64,000 nucleotides of DNA from Taxawa tesnikishii (nom. ined.) (lineage: Eukaryota > Ascomycota > Dothideomycetes > Dothideales), in contig JAPDRO010000008.1 in NCBI GenBank assembly GCA_030247885.1, positions 868,001-932,000 on the forward strand, in the 5' to 3' direction. The notes under the pieces were generated by a model. That model was not told the DNA's origin. It saw only the letters and a list, made by a program, of their open reading frames with translations, and did not search any database. Within the stretch, counting starts at the first letter, position 1, and every line of letters starts with the position of its first letter. A program made the translations under genes and the position numbers. Shown one piece after another: positions 45,352 to 56,931 of the stretch.

Positions 45352-47283
45352 CTACGAAGAGGGGTTTGGCATGTTGGTAGTCGTGTTGTAGGTCGCATCC
45401 GAATCCAGCACCTCCCAAACGACCGTAGCGTTGCCCTCGTGGTAAGTGCTCACAGCGGGACCAACACTCAGATAGCCAGCAGCCGCGTTCTCATTACCGG
45501 TGGCGAGGTCCTTGCCGTTGATGAGGCGAGAGAAGAGCGTCAGGCCCGTCAGTGGCTGGTAGAAGGGGACTTGGTGACCGGATTCGTAGACGCGGACGAA
45601 GCCGTAGGGGCCGGATTGCTTGACCACTCCGTGAACAATGCCATCGCTGGTGGTGATGTTCTCGAAGCCAGCCTGGGAGAATCCAGTAGCGTTGACCTCG
45701 TTCGAGACGGCGAGGTTGCCGATCCAGTTGCAGTTGTAGTCCGCATCACCGACGTAGCTCATGATGCGAGTTCCCTGCTTCAACAGTGACTGCAATGCAG
45801 CAATGACACCATCATCCCTCGAATCATCGCCAGTATCCGTGAATGCAGTGCCGACTATTCCAAGACCAAGGTTGCCGTTGCCTTGTGTGAAGTTCGTGAA
45901 CGCGCCGATGGCCTTCTGAACACTTGGAACGTTGAGGTAATCAACAAAGGAGTAGCTTGGGAACGGGTCTGGGTTCAGCTCGCGGATGTCGTATTCGTCT
46001 CTTCCGGCAATGTTGTCGAACATCAACTCCACCTCGTTGTAACAGAAGTTGTCCGTTTGCTCGCAGACCTCGTCGATCAAGCGGTTATTGCAGTCAACCT
46101 GCTGGTCGTAGCAGTTGCCCTTGCCCCACATGGCCTGGTACATCTGTTCCTGCGTTGAATCGTTCAGATAGTAGATGTCGTATGGATTATTCAAGCTGTA
46201 GTTGTAGTAGGAGCCGAATTGGATTTTTGGGTGGTACCAGCCGCCGTAGATGGCAAGGTGGTCGACGGTGATCTGGCGGGCGCCTGCAATCTTTCGAGCG
46301 TTTTGGGTTGCGAAGTACTCTGTGAACGGGTCAGCCTTTGGAGCTCGGGTACGCATGTAGACGACATACCACTGAAAACTGGTCCGTAGTGACCGCCATA
46401 GCTACCAGTCGCGAGGTTGATGCTGTTGCGAGCATACTTCTTTGGGAGGCTGGGCCACTCGTCAGTTCAGTCCGTCTAGAGCAATCTCCTATTCCACCTA
46501 CGCTGCCATCATGCCTTGCACGGCCTTCCAAAAGTTTGGTGCAGCACCGGGAGTTGTGTTGGCGGTCAACGAAATGTTTGGGTAAGAGTATGTGCCGCAT
46601 GATCCAGCAGCATAATCTGGGCAAGTGAGGTTGTTCGGCAGCTCGACAATGTCACCAGTGGTTTGGTCGACATAACCGGGGATTGGGATGGAGTAAGAGA
46701 AACCCGTCTGCGTTGGGTTGTCGATGAAGACCATGTTGCTCACCTGCGTGCTCGTTAGCATTGATGCGCTCGCGCCTTGAGGATCCAGCATGACAGCCTC
46801 CTGCGCTGCAGGCATGGATGCTAGCCAACCACGTACATTTGTCCAGCTGAAAGGGTTGTCAACAACATTTCCATTATTGTCAATCCTGCAAGGTCCGGTC
46901 TCCTGGAAAAGTCCAACCATGGAACTCTCACCCGGTCCTCCATTGATGTAGACAGTTAACGGCGCGGTGGCTGGGTCCTGGTTCCTAGCCTCGAAGAACC
47001 AGAAGAACATGTGCTGGTCCTGCGCGACATCCACGTAGCCGGAGTAACTTGCGACATTCGGGTTGGTCTCGCAGATTCCGTTAGGGACCTTCTTGTAGCG
47101 AGCCGGAAGACCAAGGGCACCACCCTTGACGGAGGTAAGGTCGGATGGCGGGGGCACAAACTGCGCGAGCACGGCAGATGGCAGCAGAGCTGCAACGAGC
47201 GTGAGGAAGTTGGCGACAGCATGGTGATCGGCTTGGAAGACCGCAATACTCCAGCGCCCGGTGAAGAGGGTGCGGTTGGCCAT
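45352..47283 (-). CDS. Secreted serine carboxypeptidase (peptidase family S10)
   Basis: Exons 46502-47283, 46370-46449 and 45352-46319, with introns of 52 and 50 nt (GT-AG, branch CTGAC). 609 residues. A hydrophobic segment ending LPSAVLAQF near residue 40 acts as signal or anchor. YINGGPGESSMVGLFQETGP forms the oxyanion-hole region. The catalytic Ser is in ATGSYGGHYGP (Ser ~277), Asp in YVGDADYNCNW (~477) and His in VYESGHQVPF (~533), so the triad is complete. The residue before the Ser is Gly, whereas most S10 enzymes have Glu there (G-E-S-Y). The enzyme would remove C-terminal amino acids at acidic pH, outside the cell or in the vacuole. Confidence 0.92.
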
Positions 47284-48022
47284 GGTTTTGATCAATCTTA
47301 CTTTCAAAAGGGTCTAAGGTCTGAGCGCATGATTTGATTAATCATTTCCATCGCTGGTACAACGCTACGTACAGACGCGAGCAGGTCAGTTACTCGCTAG
47401 ATGGTCCATCTCGGTAGTGCTGGATCTATAATTTTGGGGGCCTGAGAATACGGCAGGCACCGAAGGGCACTGATGATGCGTGCGGCTCATGATTAGGTTC
47501 GAGAAAATCTGTTGCCGAACCGAGCGACGCCAACAGCAGGGCCAGGGACGAAAAGCAACAACAATTTCATGAGGCCGATGGAGTCGGCTTGAAGCTATAC
47601 CAGAACTGCAGCATGTGGCATGCAGAACCGTCCCTGCAGTAGTCTGTACGCTTGCAGGTTGCTCCATAGGCTAAACGCGGAGGGTGGCGGCGGCGCTGGG
47701 GTCACATTCAGCGTGCTCGCTCCAGCACCTGCCAAACGTGGTTTAGCCTTGCAATGTACGTGCAGCCGACGTTGACACACAGAAATGCCGGCAGAAGAAG
47801 AACGCTATCCCTTGACTGCTTTTCAGGGAATTGGGCCGTTCGTGATTCTGCTTTTGCTCGACGTCCAAAGTCCAGCCGAGGCATCTCTCACGGGTTTCCA
47901 CTTTAATTGATCCACTGTACGCGTTCGTAACGGGACATCCAATTCGGAGCAATTCCCATGGAAAAATTACGTTACAGGATCCGATGAAATTAAACAGTGG
48001 ATTTCGTAGGGGGCCGGGAGGT
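47284..48022. other. Intergenic region
   Basis: Promoter of the carboxypeptidase and 3' flank of the rhodopsin-like gene. No gene is supported. Confidence 0.45.
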
Positions 48023-49315
48023 TTAGACGTCCTTGCACGAATCCCTTGTGATCTCCCATTGAACAACCTTTCGGATTATGTCTGCCTGCGAGTGTTGGCT
48101 CGCGCTGTCGTCATCCAACACTCCCACCACCGACCCGCGGTGCATAGTTCCAATTGTCGCTTGGGCATCGACTCTGTCTCCCCGTATCCTTCCCAGTGCA
48201 GAGGAATGTGCAGTGTTGGCTGACTTGCCCTGCGACGAGCCCTTTGGCTTCTCTCGGCCCATCATGAGATATGCGCCATTGAGTTCTGATCGCAATCCGT
48301 TGCTAAACTGTTTGTTCTCGCCGATGGCGTCGAATGGCTGCATGAATGTTTTGAAAGTCGGGATGCTGGCGGACATCAGAGACCAAGCTAGGGTAACCTG
48401 AAGCCAAATGATGACGGAGATGTATGAGAGAGCCTTGTTCGTGGCAGCGTGGGACTGTATAATCCGCTGCGCATGGACGAGAGTGAACGCAACTAAAGGC
48501 AGTCTGCAGACGAATGCACTGAACACCAGGGTCTTTGCGCGCATGTTGATCTTGATGCCGGAAACCAGTATGCTTGGAACTGCGATCAGGCCGATTTCTG
48601 TTATCGAGTCAAAAGCGCCAACGAGCCACCAACGCAGCGACTGTTACGTATCAGCATGCGTTCTTGAAAGACAGTCTGCAGTATTGACGCACCTCTGCAG
48701 GACACTCTGCGTGATTGGTGGCAAACTTGGAAAACGAGCAGTCAACGAACATGGCGAGGAGTGCGAAAACACCCCAAACTATCGTGGATCCAATGAGACC
48801 ATTGCACAGAACGGTGTTTGTACGTGCGCCACTATTGAAAAGGCGGCGCACAAATATTGCCACAGATGCTTTGGCTGCAGTGTGTGCGACGACGAAGAGA
48901 ACGTTTGCGGCGACGAGGGGCTTCTCAATGTAAGCGCGAGTACAGGCAATGATCAGGCATTTGCATACCGCATCTACTGAAGAGTCCTGTAAGACTGCAC
49001 TTGCCTTGCCCAACCCTCTCGAGAGGGCAACAAAAAGGGCAGCGTGCTCAGCAAAGGAAGCGATCTGGAATGACAGTCAGCTGCCATGCGTTATCGTCCA
49101 ACAAAGAGACCTACGTTGCTCCCCATAAGGATCCAGTCATCGACATCCAGGTTCTTCATTCGAACATTCAAATGTGCGACGAAGCTGAAGAGCGGATAGA
49201 TTAAGCTCAGAAGGCCTGCAATCCATAGCCATCCAGCATGGTTGGTGTCCGTGATCTGGGTGGAATACCATATGTTTTCGTAGGGACCTCTCCCGCTAGT
49301 TGTTGCATCAGACAT
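48023..49315 (-). CDS. Fungal rhodopsin-like seven-TM integral membrane protein
   Basis: Exons 49115-49315, 48693-49064 and 48023-48640, with introns of 50 and 52 nt, both phase 0 with GT-AG. 396 residues. Seven hydrophobic helices follow a short outer N-terminus. Typical marks are NLDVDDWILMGSNV (after TM1), KASVAIFVRRLF (TM3-4 loop), CSFSKFATNHAEC, WWLVGAFDSITEIGLIAVPS and KTLVFSAFVCRLPL. The ~90-residue cytoplasmic tail is Ser-rich and polar. This is the large fungal rhodopsin-domain family (PF20684 type), common and mostly uncharacterised; some members influence virulence. There is no retinal lysine evidence. Confidence 0.85.
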
Positions 49316-49965
49316 GGTTGTCGACCGTCAAGCAACAGAAAACCTAACGGTAAAGAAGAGACACGGGGATTCGGGCAAGAATAATGAGAGATGTTCTCTT
49401 TGAATTAAGACGCTATGAATTGCTTGGCTTTGGAGAAGTCTTCTATCGTGTCACGCGTGTGGCTGTTGCCAGAGCTTGCTGCCCAGGGACGTGATTCGGT
49501 TTCACGCATGACGGCACTCAGCCTTTCGAGAGCATGTCGGCGGAATCTAGCCTTGAAGGTCCCGACGGTTAGTAAAACGTGCGACAAATGAGCAGTGTTC
49601 GCGGTTTTCAGAAGAAGAGCCAGAATTTCGGAACAATCGTCAAGTGAGAGGTGTATCATCCGCCAATTGCAACGTCCCGTGAGCACACATAAAAAGAGCT
49701 AAGAAACTATGTGTTATTGGAGGGTGGGACCCCTCGAAACAGCCACTAACTTAACCGTTTTCATGGAATGTATGCGAGCGACGGCTAGTGTCTTTGCTGG
49801 ATGAAAGCCTACACGGCAGCCATGGACTCGATCCGCACTTGGATAACGAACGCTGGTCGGCAACTAATGCTGCCGGAGCTGACCTAATCAGGCCGGAACA
49901 TAAATCTTGCAGCAACGTTCGATGTCCTTCGATATCGACCATAGTGTGCATCTTCTGCGAATGCG

Positions 49966-49991
49966 ACAGCAGCAGCAGCAGCAGCAGCAGA
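49966..49991 (+). repeat. (CAG)n trinucleotide repeat
   Basis: Eight to nine perfect CAG units in an intergenic region. Confidence 0.9.
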
Positions 49992-50099
49992 AGGGAACCG
50001 GGCCGAGGGGCAACTTGATCTGCCGAAGAGGCAGTCGTGGTTGTTGAGGTCAGGCACGGAAATGCAACCAGTTAAGGTTATAGCGGCCGCGCGGCGCGC

Positions 50100-50120
50100 G
50101 GAACCAAAACAATGGTTCCG
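50100..50120 (+). repeat. Inverted repeat GGAACC-N8-GGTTCC
   Basis: A perfect 6-bp inverted repeat spaced by AAAACAAT, just after a NotI/BssHII-like GC palindrome block. Could be a binding site for a dimeric regulator or a small hairpin. Confidence 0.5.
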
Positions 50121-50553
50121 GTTTTGACGGCCGTTTCAGTTCAATTAAAAGCTAACGACAACGCGCGACGATTTCTACGTGGAACAAGCGGCCCCTCCTT
50201 TGAGAATGAAAAGAAGTAGCAAACATGGACAGCCAGTGCACACACGGGGGACCCCGAGGACCCGAGGACCCCGCCTAGCCCTACCGTCCATGCGTGAACA
50301 GTCCGTTTCGCATCGATCGGTAGTCCATCATTGATAGAAACTCTATGGTCTGGCCACATCAGGTCATCGCTCAGACGGGTATATTGAGTATCGTGTCTAG
50401 GATGCTAGGTACAGCTGGGACAATTTCCGCCACTGCAGTGGATGGCAGTTTGGTCTTCCCTCTCCTCTCGACGCCTGCTTGATTCGTTTTCCTTCCGCAT
50501 ACCTAACATTCCGTCGCATCTAGCGCATCTTCTTGCGCACTGGGGGCTTCACT

Positions 50554-52541
50554 ATGGACAGCCCAAAGAATCGCGGCGGTGTCGTAGCCCTTGAATTGGA
50601 TGACTTTGACTCGGGGAAAGGAGATGACACCGGCACCGTAGACGCGATGGGCAGCGGGTCAGCCGACCAGAGAGATATGCGACGTATGGGCAAAGAGCAG
50701 GAGTTTAGGGTATGTCCAGAGTCACAGCTTGTCGAGCTCGTTACAATGCACCTCTAACACAAATCAGAGGGTCTTTCGCCAGTTTTCCCTGTTAAGCTTT
50801 ACTGCCATTTGTATGAGCACATGGGAGTTCGTAATGTACGGTTTTGTGAGAAGTCATTGGCGTTGGCACAAATACTGATGTTACCCAAGTATGGCCAATA
50901 CACAGGGCCTGACTGATGGAGGCCGCGCTGGTCTCTTCTGGAGTTGTGAGTGAAGTTGCACCCTGGTCTTGATCCGATTAATATCTAACACGTATTTCAG
51001 ACGCCTGGACATTCCTTGGATTCGGATTCCTGACCGCATCGCTTGCTGAAATGGCTAGCATGGCACCCACCGCAGGTGGTATGCAGTGCTGCTTTCTCCG
51101 CATAGAACGGGAACAATGGTTAACAACGACTGATAGGTCAATACCACTGGGTATCAGAATTCGCTCCGTCCAAGTACCAGCAATTCCTCAGTTACTGCTC
51201 CGGCTGGTTGTCGACACTCAGCTGGCAAGCTGCGAACGCATCTGGCGGTTTCCTTGTTGGCACTCTGATCCAATCGCTGATGATCATCAAGAACCCGGAC
51301 TATGGGGCTCCTGGTTGGCAGGGATTTCTGCTCGTCGTCCCCGTCGTCCTCATATGTACCGGTTTCAACGTCTGGCTTACTGGTGTGCTGCCCCTGTTGC
51401 AAAACGTGATCATGGCTGTGCACGTCTTTGCGTTTGTTGCAATCGTTGTTGTTCTTTGGGTACTTGCTCCCCATGTTGACGCAAAGACGGCGCTCTTGAC
51501 GTTTACCAACGATGGTGGCTGGCCCTCGATTGGCCTTGCTCTCATGATCGGTCAGCTTTCATCTGTCAGTGCGCTTGGATGTGAGTAATATTTGCATGGA
51601 CCGCTCTGCGGGAAGACGCTGACGCAAAACAGCTTCGGATGCTGCGGCACACGTCTCGGAAGAAGTTCATGATGCCGGTCTCACTGTCCCTCGCTCCATG
51701 TGGTGGACGTTCGTTATCAACGCTACTATGGGCCTAATCATGATGGCGACATTCGTTTTCTGCATTCCCAGCGTAGACGACGCACTCAACGATCCCACTG
51801 GATACCCCTTTCTTTACGTCTTTCAACTAGCTCTGCCGGACAGCGGGACCTTCTTCTTTACAGCGCTTCTGATGGTTTTGATGATGGTCAGCAACATCTC
51901 TTACCAGGCCTCGACCGCGAGAACAACGTTCGCCTTTGCACGAGACAAGGCATTGCCTTTCTCTTCTTGGATTGGAAAAGTTTGCATGCCAAATCTCGCT
52001 TCTTCTCCATGTTTGCTTACAATTGTAGGTCGACCCCAAAGTTTACATACCTGTGAATGCAGTCCTCCTGAGTGCAGGCATCACCATTGGTCTCGCGGCC
52101 ATCTATATCGGCTCACCTGATGCATACAACGCCATCGTAGGACAATCTTCCCGCTCGATTTGAGCTGAAGATGCTGACAATAACGCGTAGATCTCCCTAG
52201 CCGCCTGCGCTCAGATGGGCACCTATTCCATCTCCATCTCCTGCGTTCTGCACCGCCGTCTCACAGCTCCGCACCTGCTTCCAGAAACGCGGTGGTCTCT
52301 TGGTCCCTGGGGCATACCTATCAACGCCGTCTCCATCGCTTACGCCTGGACCGTCTTCTTCTGGCTATTCTGGCCCACTGCAATCCCTGTTACTGCCTCC
52401 AACTTGAATTACGCGCCGATCGTTTTTTCTGCTGCGCTTATCCTGGCGATAATATATTATTACATGAAGGCGAAGAACTTCTACAAGGGGCCGGTTACTT
52501 ATACCGAGGGGTGGGTGGATACCCATGGTCACTCGAGCTAG
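50554..52541 (+). CDS. Amino-acid/GABA permease (APC superfamily)
   Basis: Eight exons: 50554-50709, 50768-50835, 50890-50945, 51001-51078, 51137-51580, 51633-51979, 52029-52136 and 52191-52541. The introns are 49-58 nt with GT-AG ends, and every junction keeps frame, giving 535 residues. Family marks are RRVFRQFSLLSF before TM1, GLTDGGRAGLFWSYAWTF, the conserved EMASMAPTAGGQYHWVS, YCSGWLSTLSWQA, and the central SDAAAHVSEEVHDAGLTVPR. About 12 TM helices. Fungal members import GABA, choline or amino acids at the plasma membrane. The acidic N-terminal 40 residues are cytoplasmic. The substrate is not resolvable. Confidence 0.9.
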
Positions 52542-52957
52542 AATGTCGCTAAATGGATATTTGTACAAAATGGAGTTCTGTTCTCTTTCTGCTTCACAAG
52601 CGCTACACAGTCCTGGAACCCAATATGTTTTACCACGAAACGTCCACGCTCGGCGCATCGACGAAACTCAAGACAAGACGGACCGGGTATCGACTTGATC
52701 TAGTTTCGTGGCTAACGCATCGGAACCGTGTGTAACGCTCTTGCCGAGAAGTCACTGCTAGCAACACACCATAAGCCCCGACCTCCTAATCATGCCTTCC
52801 GGAAGGGCAACAGTTTTACGCATCGAATAGAATCACACGGCGAGTTGGGTGGAAAACCACGGACACTTGAGCTCCTACAGGACTAGGTGTGTTTTGAACG
52901 TCCGACACAGTGTCTATGACAACTGAAGATACGGCTTCGATGCGACATCCACACAGC
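52542..52957. other. Intergenic between convergent genes
   Basis: 3' flanks of the permease and the SPRY gene. No feature is supported. Confidence 0.45.
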
Positions 52958-54190
52958 CTATGGTCTATAGAGCCACTCATCCCTCTTGAATCTGACCTCA
53001 AACTCCACTGCGCCGAACAAGCCCACGGCAGCGAGCAGATCGCGTCCTCCATCCAAGCCTTCCACGGACCCTTCCTCATCCCTGTCGCGCTCCTCGAACA
53101 AATCCCACCCACCAACCCTCCTCCCCTCCCTCGTGAAGAAGACGTCGACAGATGCTCGCTGGCCGCTGAACCGTGGACCCGAAAAGGTCATTCCAATCCC
53201 GACGACCTCGCCTGGCTTGAAGGAAGTGGTGAAATCTTTACCCCCGCGGTTGTCGTCGACGTAGCGTCGTCCATCGTCGCCGTGCACGCCCAGACTCGCG
53301 CGCTCCCAGCCCGGAAGCCGGAATGGAGGGTAAGGGGGTGCGACGAAGCCGAGTACAATGCCCGCGTCTGCTTCTTCGGACCCGTGACCGTCGCCGCCGC
53401 CCATGCGGATCACCCGAACTTCGTAGTAAATAGTCTTGGGGTGGCCTGTTCTGTGCAGATTGTCGAATGCTGCGCTGTATGAAGGCAAGCCGGCGACGAT
53501 TGCACAGTCGGGATGGTTCCTCTGACGCGTGCGCACGATCCAGGTTCCTCTTCCACGGAACTCGATACCGCCGTGAAACCCTGGCGGAGCGCTGAGTGGA
53601 ATACTGCCAGCGGAAACCAGTGCGAGTTGGTCGGATGATAGGGTGCCTGGGACATAGAGCGGATTGGCGCGGCACCAGGCTCTTCCACGATTGGCGGAGT
53701 CTCCTGATGCGTTCGCGGTAGGGGATTCTTCGTAGCCGACAGTAGGTGGTGGAGGAAGTTGAGAGGTATCAGGGACAGACATCCAGGAGGCGTAAGCGGG
53801 TGGTTCGGCATCTTGTTGAGCTTTGGAAGGCGGGGGACCGGGCGGTGGTTCGTACCTGGCGAAAGTCAGAACATCCGAACACTCCTATGTTCGATACAAC
53901 TAACTTCTCGTCATTAGCTTGATGACGTTGCCACGAGGGTGGAGGGCCTGATGGCGGAAGATAGGTTTCCTCTTGCTGTGGTCTAGATGGAGACAGCTCC
54001 TGTCGTGGACTGTGAGTACGACGGAATGGGTTCAGGCTTTTGGAGGAGCACTCTGGGTGTTGTGCTCACTGGGATGTCCCGGGTGTCGGCTAGGTGCGAA
54101 GGACACGTGGTGGCCATTTTCAGTTGCGGCCTGCTGTCTCGCGGTGTAGCTTGGAGGTGGTCCAGGTGGGGGCTTGTAGTCGTCGGTCAT
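52958..54190 (-). CDS. SPRY-domain protein with proline-rich PPxY-containing N-terminus
   Basis: Proposed start ATG 54190 (MTDDYKPPPGPPPSYTARQQ). A 49-nt intron (53856-53904, GTTAGT...CCAG) precedes YEPPPGPPPSKAQQ. The N-terminal ~130 residues contain three variants of Y-x-P-P-x-G-P-P-P-S and two PPxY motifs (PPSY near residue 13, and PPAY). The C-terminal ~220 residues form a SPRY/B30.2 domain: GFHGGIEFRGRGTWIV, TIYYEVRVIRMGGG, IVLGFVAPPYPPFRLPGWE, VGIGMTFSGP and VDVFFTREGRRVGGW. PPxY motifs bind WW domains of Rsp5-type ubiquitin ligases; the yeast adaptors Ssh4 and Ear1 pair SPRY with PY motifs. No transmembrane helix is seen. One base appears missing near T4 at 54038-54041. Confidence 0.82.
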
Positions 54191-55641
54191 TACGGTGACT
54201 CGCGATACGCTGGATCTTTGCAGTCGTCTTCGAGGCAGGTATGCAACTGAATGTGGCCGACGACGTAGGTGGTGACGATGATGGTGGTGCTGGTGGTGCT
54301 GGCGGGGCTTCGGTGAACGGGAGCGGTGGCTGACGGTTTCCTGGGAACGGGCGAAACTGAAGTTGTGCCAGTAGAAGACGGTGCGGCGGCGAGAATTAGG
54401 ACAGATGCAGAGACAGGACATAGAAGAAGAATTGCGGTGGCTATAAACGCCACAGATCGTCCAAGACCAAAGCCAAGCCATACAACAAGGCGCAGCAGAG
54501 TGGATGATCACAAGCCATGGCTACTTGGAGGCTGTCATTGGTCCATCTTTCCACTTCCGTCCTCTCGCCCCGCGCTTTCTCACTCGGGTGGGTTTGGACC
54601 TTCGCTATCATGCCGCAAAGCAGCTTCAGATTGCCAGGTCACCAACGCTACTTCCGCGACCGATGAGTATTGGGCTGAGTCCGGGTAAAGATGGCGTTGC
54701 TAAGGAAGGCTTGGCTTGGCATACTCTCAATAACAACTACCACAGGAGCCCCTGAGTTGTCCAGCCTCCTCATGTCTCGCGAGATAGACGAAATTGTATC
54801 TAAGGTGGCGCAGGGAGCAAACAGCCTCGTGTACCTACATCTCGACCTGCCGTGAAACCCCTTCACGGAAACCCGCATATATCAAGTCCCATTCTCGGTC
54901 TTGCATCTTCTATTGGTAGTGTAGTCTGGCTAAGCACGGATACTGGCGTAGTCGATGTATTCCTCTCGTGTCTCCAGATAGTCATATTGGGATTGAACTG
55001 CGCTATCCTGTGTAACTCAGGGGGTTGTAATTTCGAGAGGGTCATGCCCGCTTTCCCAACTCAACTGGTGGAGCTCTTGCTGTCCACACGGAGAGCATGT
55101 AGACATCAAGAAGGCCTGTGCCATTGCACTTGACTGCATTGTTGTTGTCTGGAAGCCTTAGCGGTTCCGCCCAACCAACCCGAACCACTGCTCTCATCAC
55201 GACCCTGATTTTCATCGAGACGAAGAGACGATGCTCAAGATGGGTGCGTCTCCAGCCAATGTTGCCGTTGCTGTTCGGTGAGACGGAGGATGCAACCAGT
55301 GCTACGTACTGTATAACATGATCGATGGATCACCTTGTGAGCGCGGAGAGTGGTGAATTGTGCAAGTTGATGTGTTCGCTGGTTGAGGGACTGTAATCTG
55401 ATGTAGTATAGTCCGGACTGCGACAACGATGTCGCTTGCGCGTGTTGAAGGCTGCTGGAGATGGTCAGTACGCACGGAGCCGACCCGTACAGAACACGAG
55501 ATTGGGAAAGCTATGGAGCTGTATGAGACGACAGGTTATAGATGGGATAGGTGTCGGTTGATGCGAGGATTGCGGACTCTTGTGTACTCTATGCCAGGCA
55601 GTGATTCCCACCTTTGAACGCATCCGTCCACTTCACTCCAC
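54191..55641. other. Intergenic region (~1.45 kb)
   Basis: Promoter of the SPRY gene and 3' flank of the reductase. Weak frames only. Confidence 0.45.
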
Positions 55642-56625
55642 TCAAGGCTCTCCTCTCGCAGCAGCCATAGATGCATCCAGAGCCTTGAGAAGAACGTACA
55701 GCCCCTCCAACTTTGGAACAGCCAAACCCTTCTCCTGACCCATCCGGACCACATTCCCTACAATAGCCTCTACTTCCATCCGGCGACCATTTAACGCATC
55801 CGCCATCATACTGGGCTCAACACCCTTAGTCCCTATCCTGGCAGTTGCACGGCCGAGTTGCATTTCCGCCATCTCCTCATTGATCTCAGCATAACCTACC
55901 GCCTGTGCAACGTGCACAACCTCCATCATGACGTCCTTGACGTATTGTTTGGCGACCGGACTGGAAGCCATGAAGGCGACGTCGCGGCAGCGTGTCAAAG
56001 CGCAGATGGGATTCCAGGGCGCGTTGACGAGCAACTTGCTCCACCTCTTCGGTTGTATATCATCGAACACTTCTGCTGTGCCGCCACCAGCTATCAACAA
56101 GTCTTTCAGAACATCTGCCTGCTGCCTCTCTGACTTGTCCGACGAGGCAGGATAGGTGCCGATTTCCAACCACTCGATATCTCCCATGTTGACGTGGCCG
56201 GGACTCGTCTGTGTCGTAGGCAGATATACCACGCAGCTCAGGATGCAGTTCTGTGGATACATCTGCCGGTACTCCTCTTCTATCCCAATGCCGTTTTGTA
56301 TCAGTACAATGGCTGTCGTCTTTCCTACGACCGGCCGGAGAAGGCTCGCCGTGCTCGGCTCGTTTCCTGGAAATGCTTTGGCGCTGACAATGACATAGTC
56401 GAAGTCATCCCGTTCAGCCTCTTGAGGTGTCTGTACGACGCGGGGCTGGATGTGTATGCCGTTGCCGTACTTTTTGGAGTCTATATGGAACCCGTTCGCT
56501 CTCGCTGCGTCGTAGTTGGAGCGGCACACTGCTGTTACGTCGCAGCCGGCGCGTTGTAACAAGTAGACGTAGATGGTCCCTACTGCGCCAGCGCCGAAGA
56601 GGAGAACCTTTGTTTTGGAAGCCAT
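55642..56625 (-). CDS. Ketopantoate reductase-like protein (ApbA/PanE family)
   Basis: 327 residues from ATG 56625. Rossmann motif VLLFGAGAVGTIYVYLLQ (residues 7-24) binds NADPH. The family continues with DYVIVSAKAF, IVLIQNGIGIEEE with the conserved NG-hinge, SCVVYLPTTQ, and the C-domain KRWSKLLVNAPWNPICALTR with the catalytic Lys and Asn. Length is typical. PanE reduces ketopantoate to pantoate for CoA synthesis; many fungal paralogues of this type have unknown 2-oxo acid substrates, so the pathway is not certain. No intron. Confidence 0.9.
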   Translation of the reverse strand: MASKTKVLLFGAGAVGTIYVYLLQRAGCDVTAVCRSNYDAARANGFHIDSKKYGNGIHIQPRVVQTPQEAERDDFDYVIVSAKAFPGNEPSTASLLRPVVGKTTAIVLIQNGIGIEEEYRQMYPQNCILSCVVYLPTTQTSPGHVNMGDIEWLEIGTYPASSDKSERQQADVLKDLLIAGGGTAEVFDDIQPKRWSKLLVNAPWNPICALTRCRDVAFMASSPVAKQYVKDVMMEVVHVAQAVGYAEINEEMAEMQLGRATARIGTKGVEPSMMADALNGRRMEVEAIVGNVVRMGQEKGLAVPKLEGLYVLLKALDASMAAARGEP

Positions 56626-56931
56626 GGCGGTGATTAGGTTGAGACATCCGACGAGCGGCTTCGCCGAGGATACCGCTATATGGAGATAAGATAAGGTGGG
56701 AAGAGTAGGAGACCCCAACTCAATACTGTTGGGATCAGTGCCCTCTAATCCAACTTGCGCAGTGAATCCGGATGTACCTCAAGAAGAGAGTCATCGCACT
56801 CAACCCATTCTATCTAACTAATACCAAGTACCCTCCCAAAGCACACCCAACGCCTCTTTCCAAGTTGGTTCCTCTGTACTCAGCCGATCTAACAATATCC
56901 CTCCCACTTCATCCCTCGTTTCTCGTCCTCT

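Larger units (their letters stand above)
49316..50553. other. Intergenic between divergent genes (~1.2 kb)
   Basis: Shared upstream region of the rhodopsin-like protein and the amino-acid permease. Holds a CAG run (about 49966-49991), a GC-rich palindromic block with an adjacent inverted repeat (about 50082-50125) and a short GAGGACCC tandem near 50250-50272. Confidence 0.5.
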
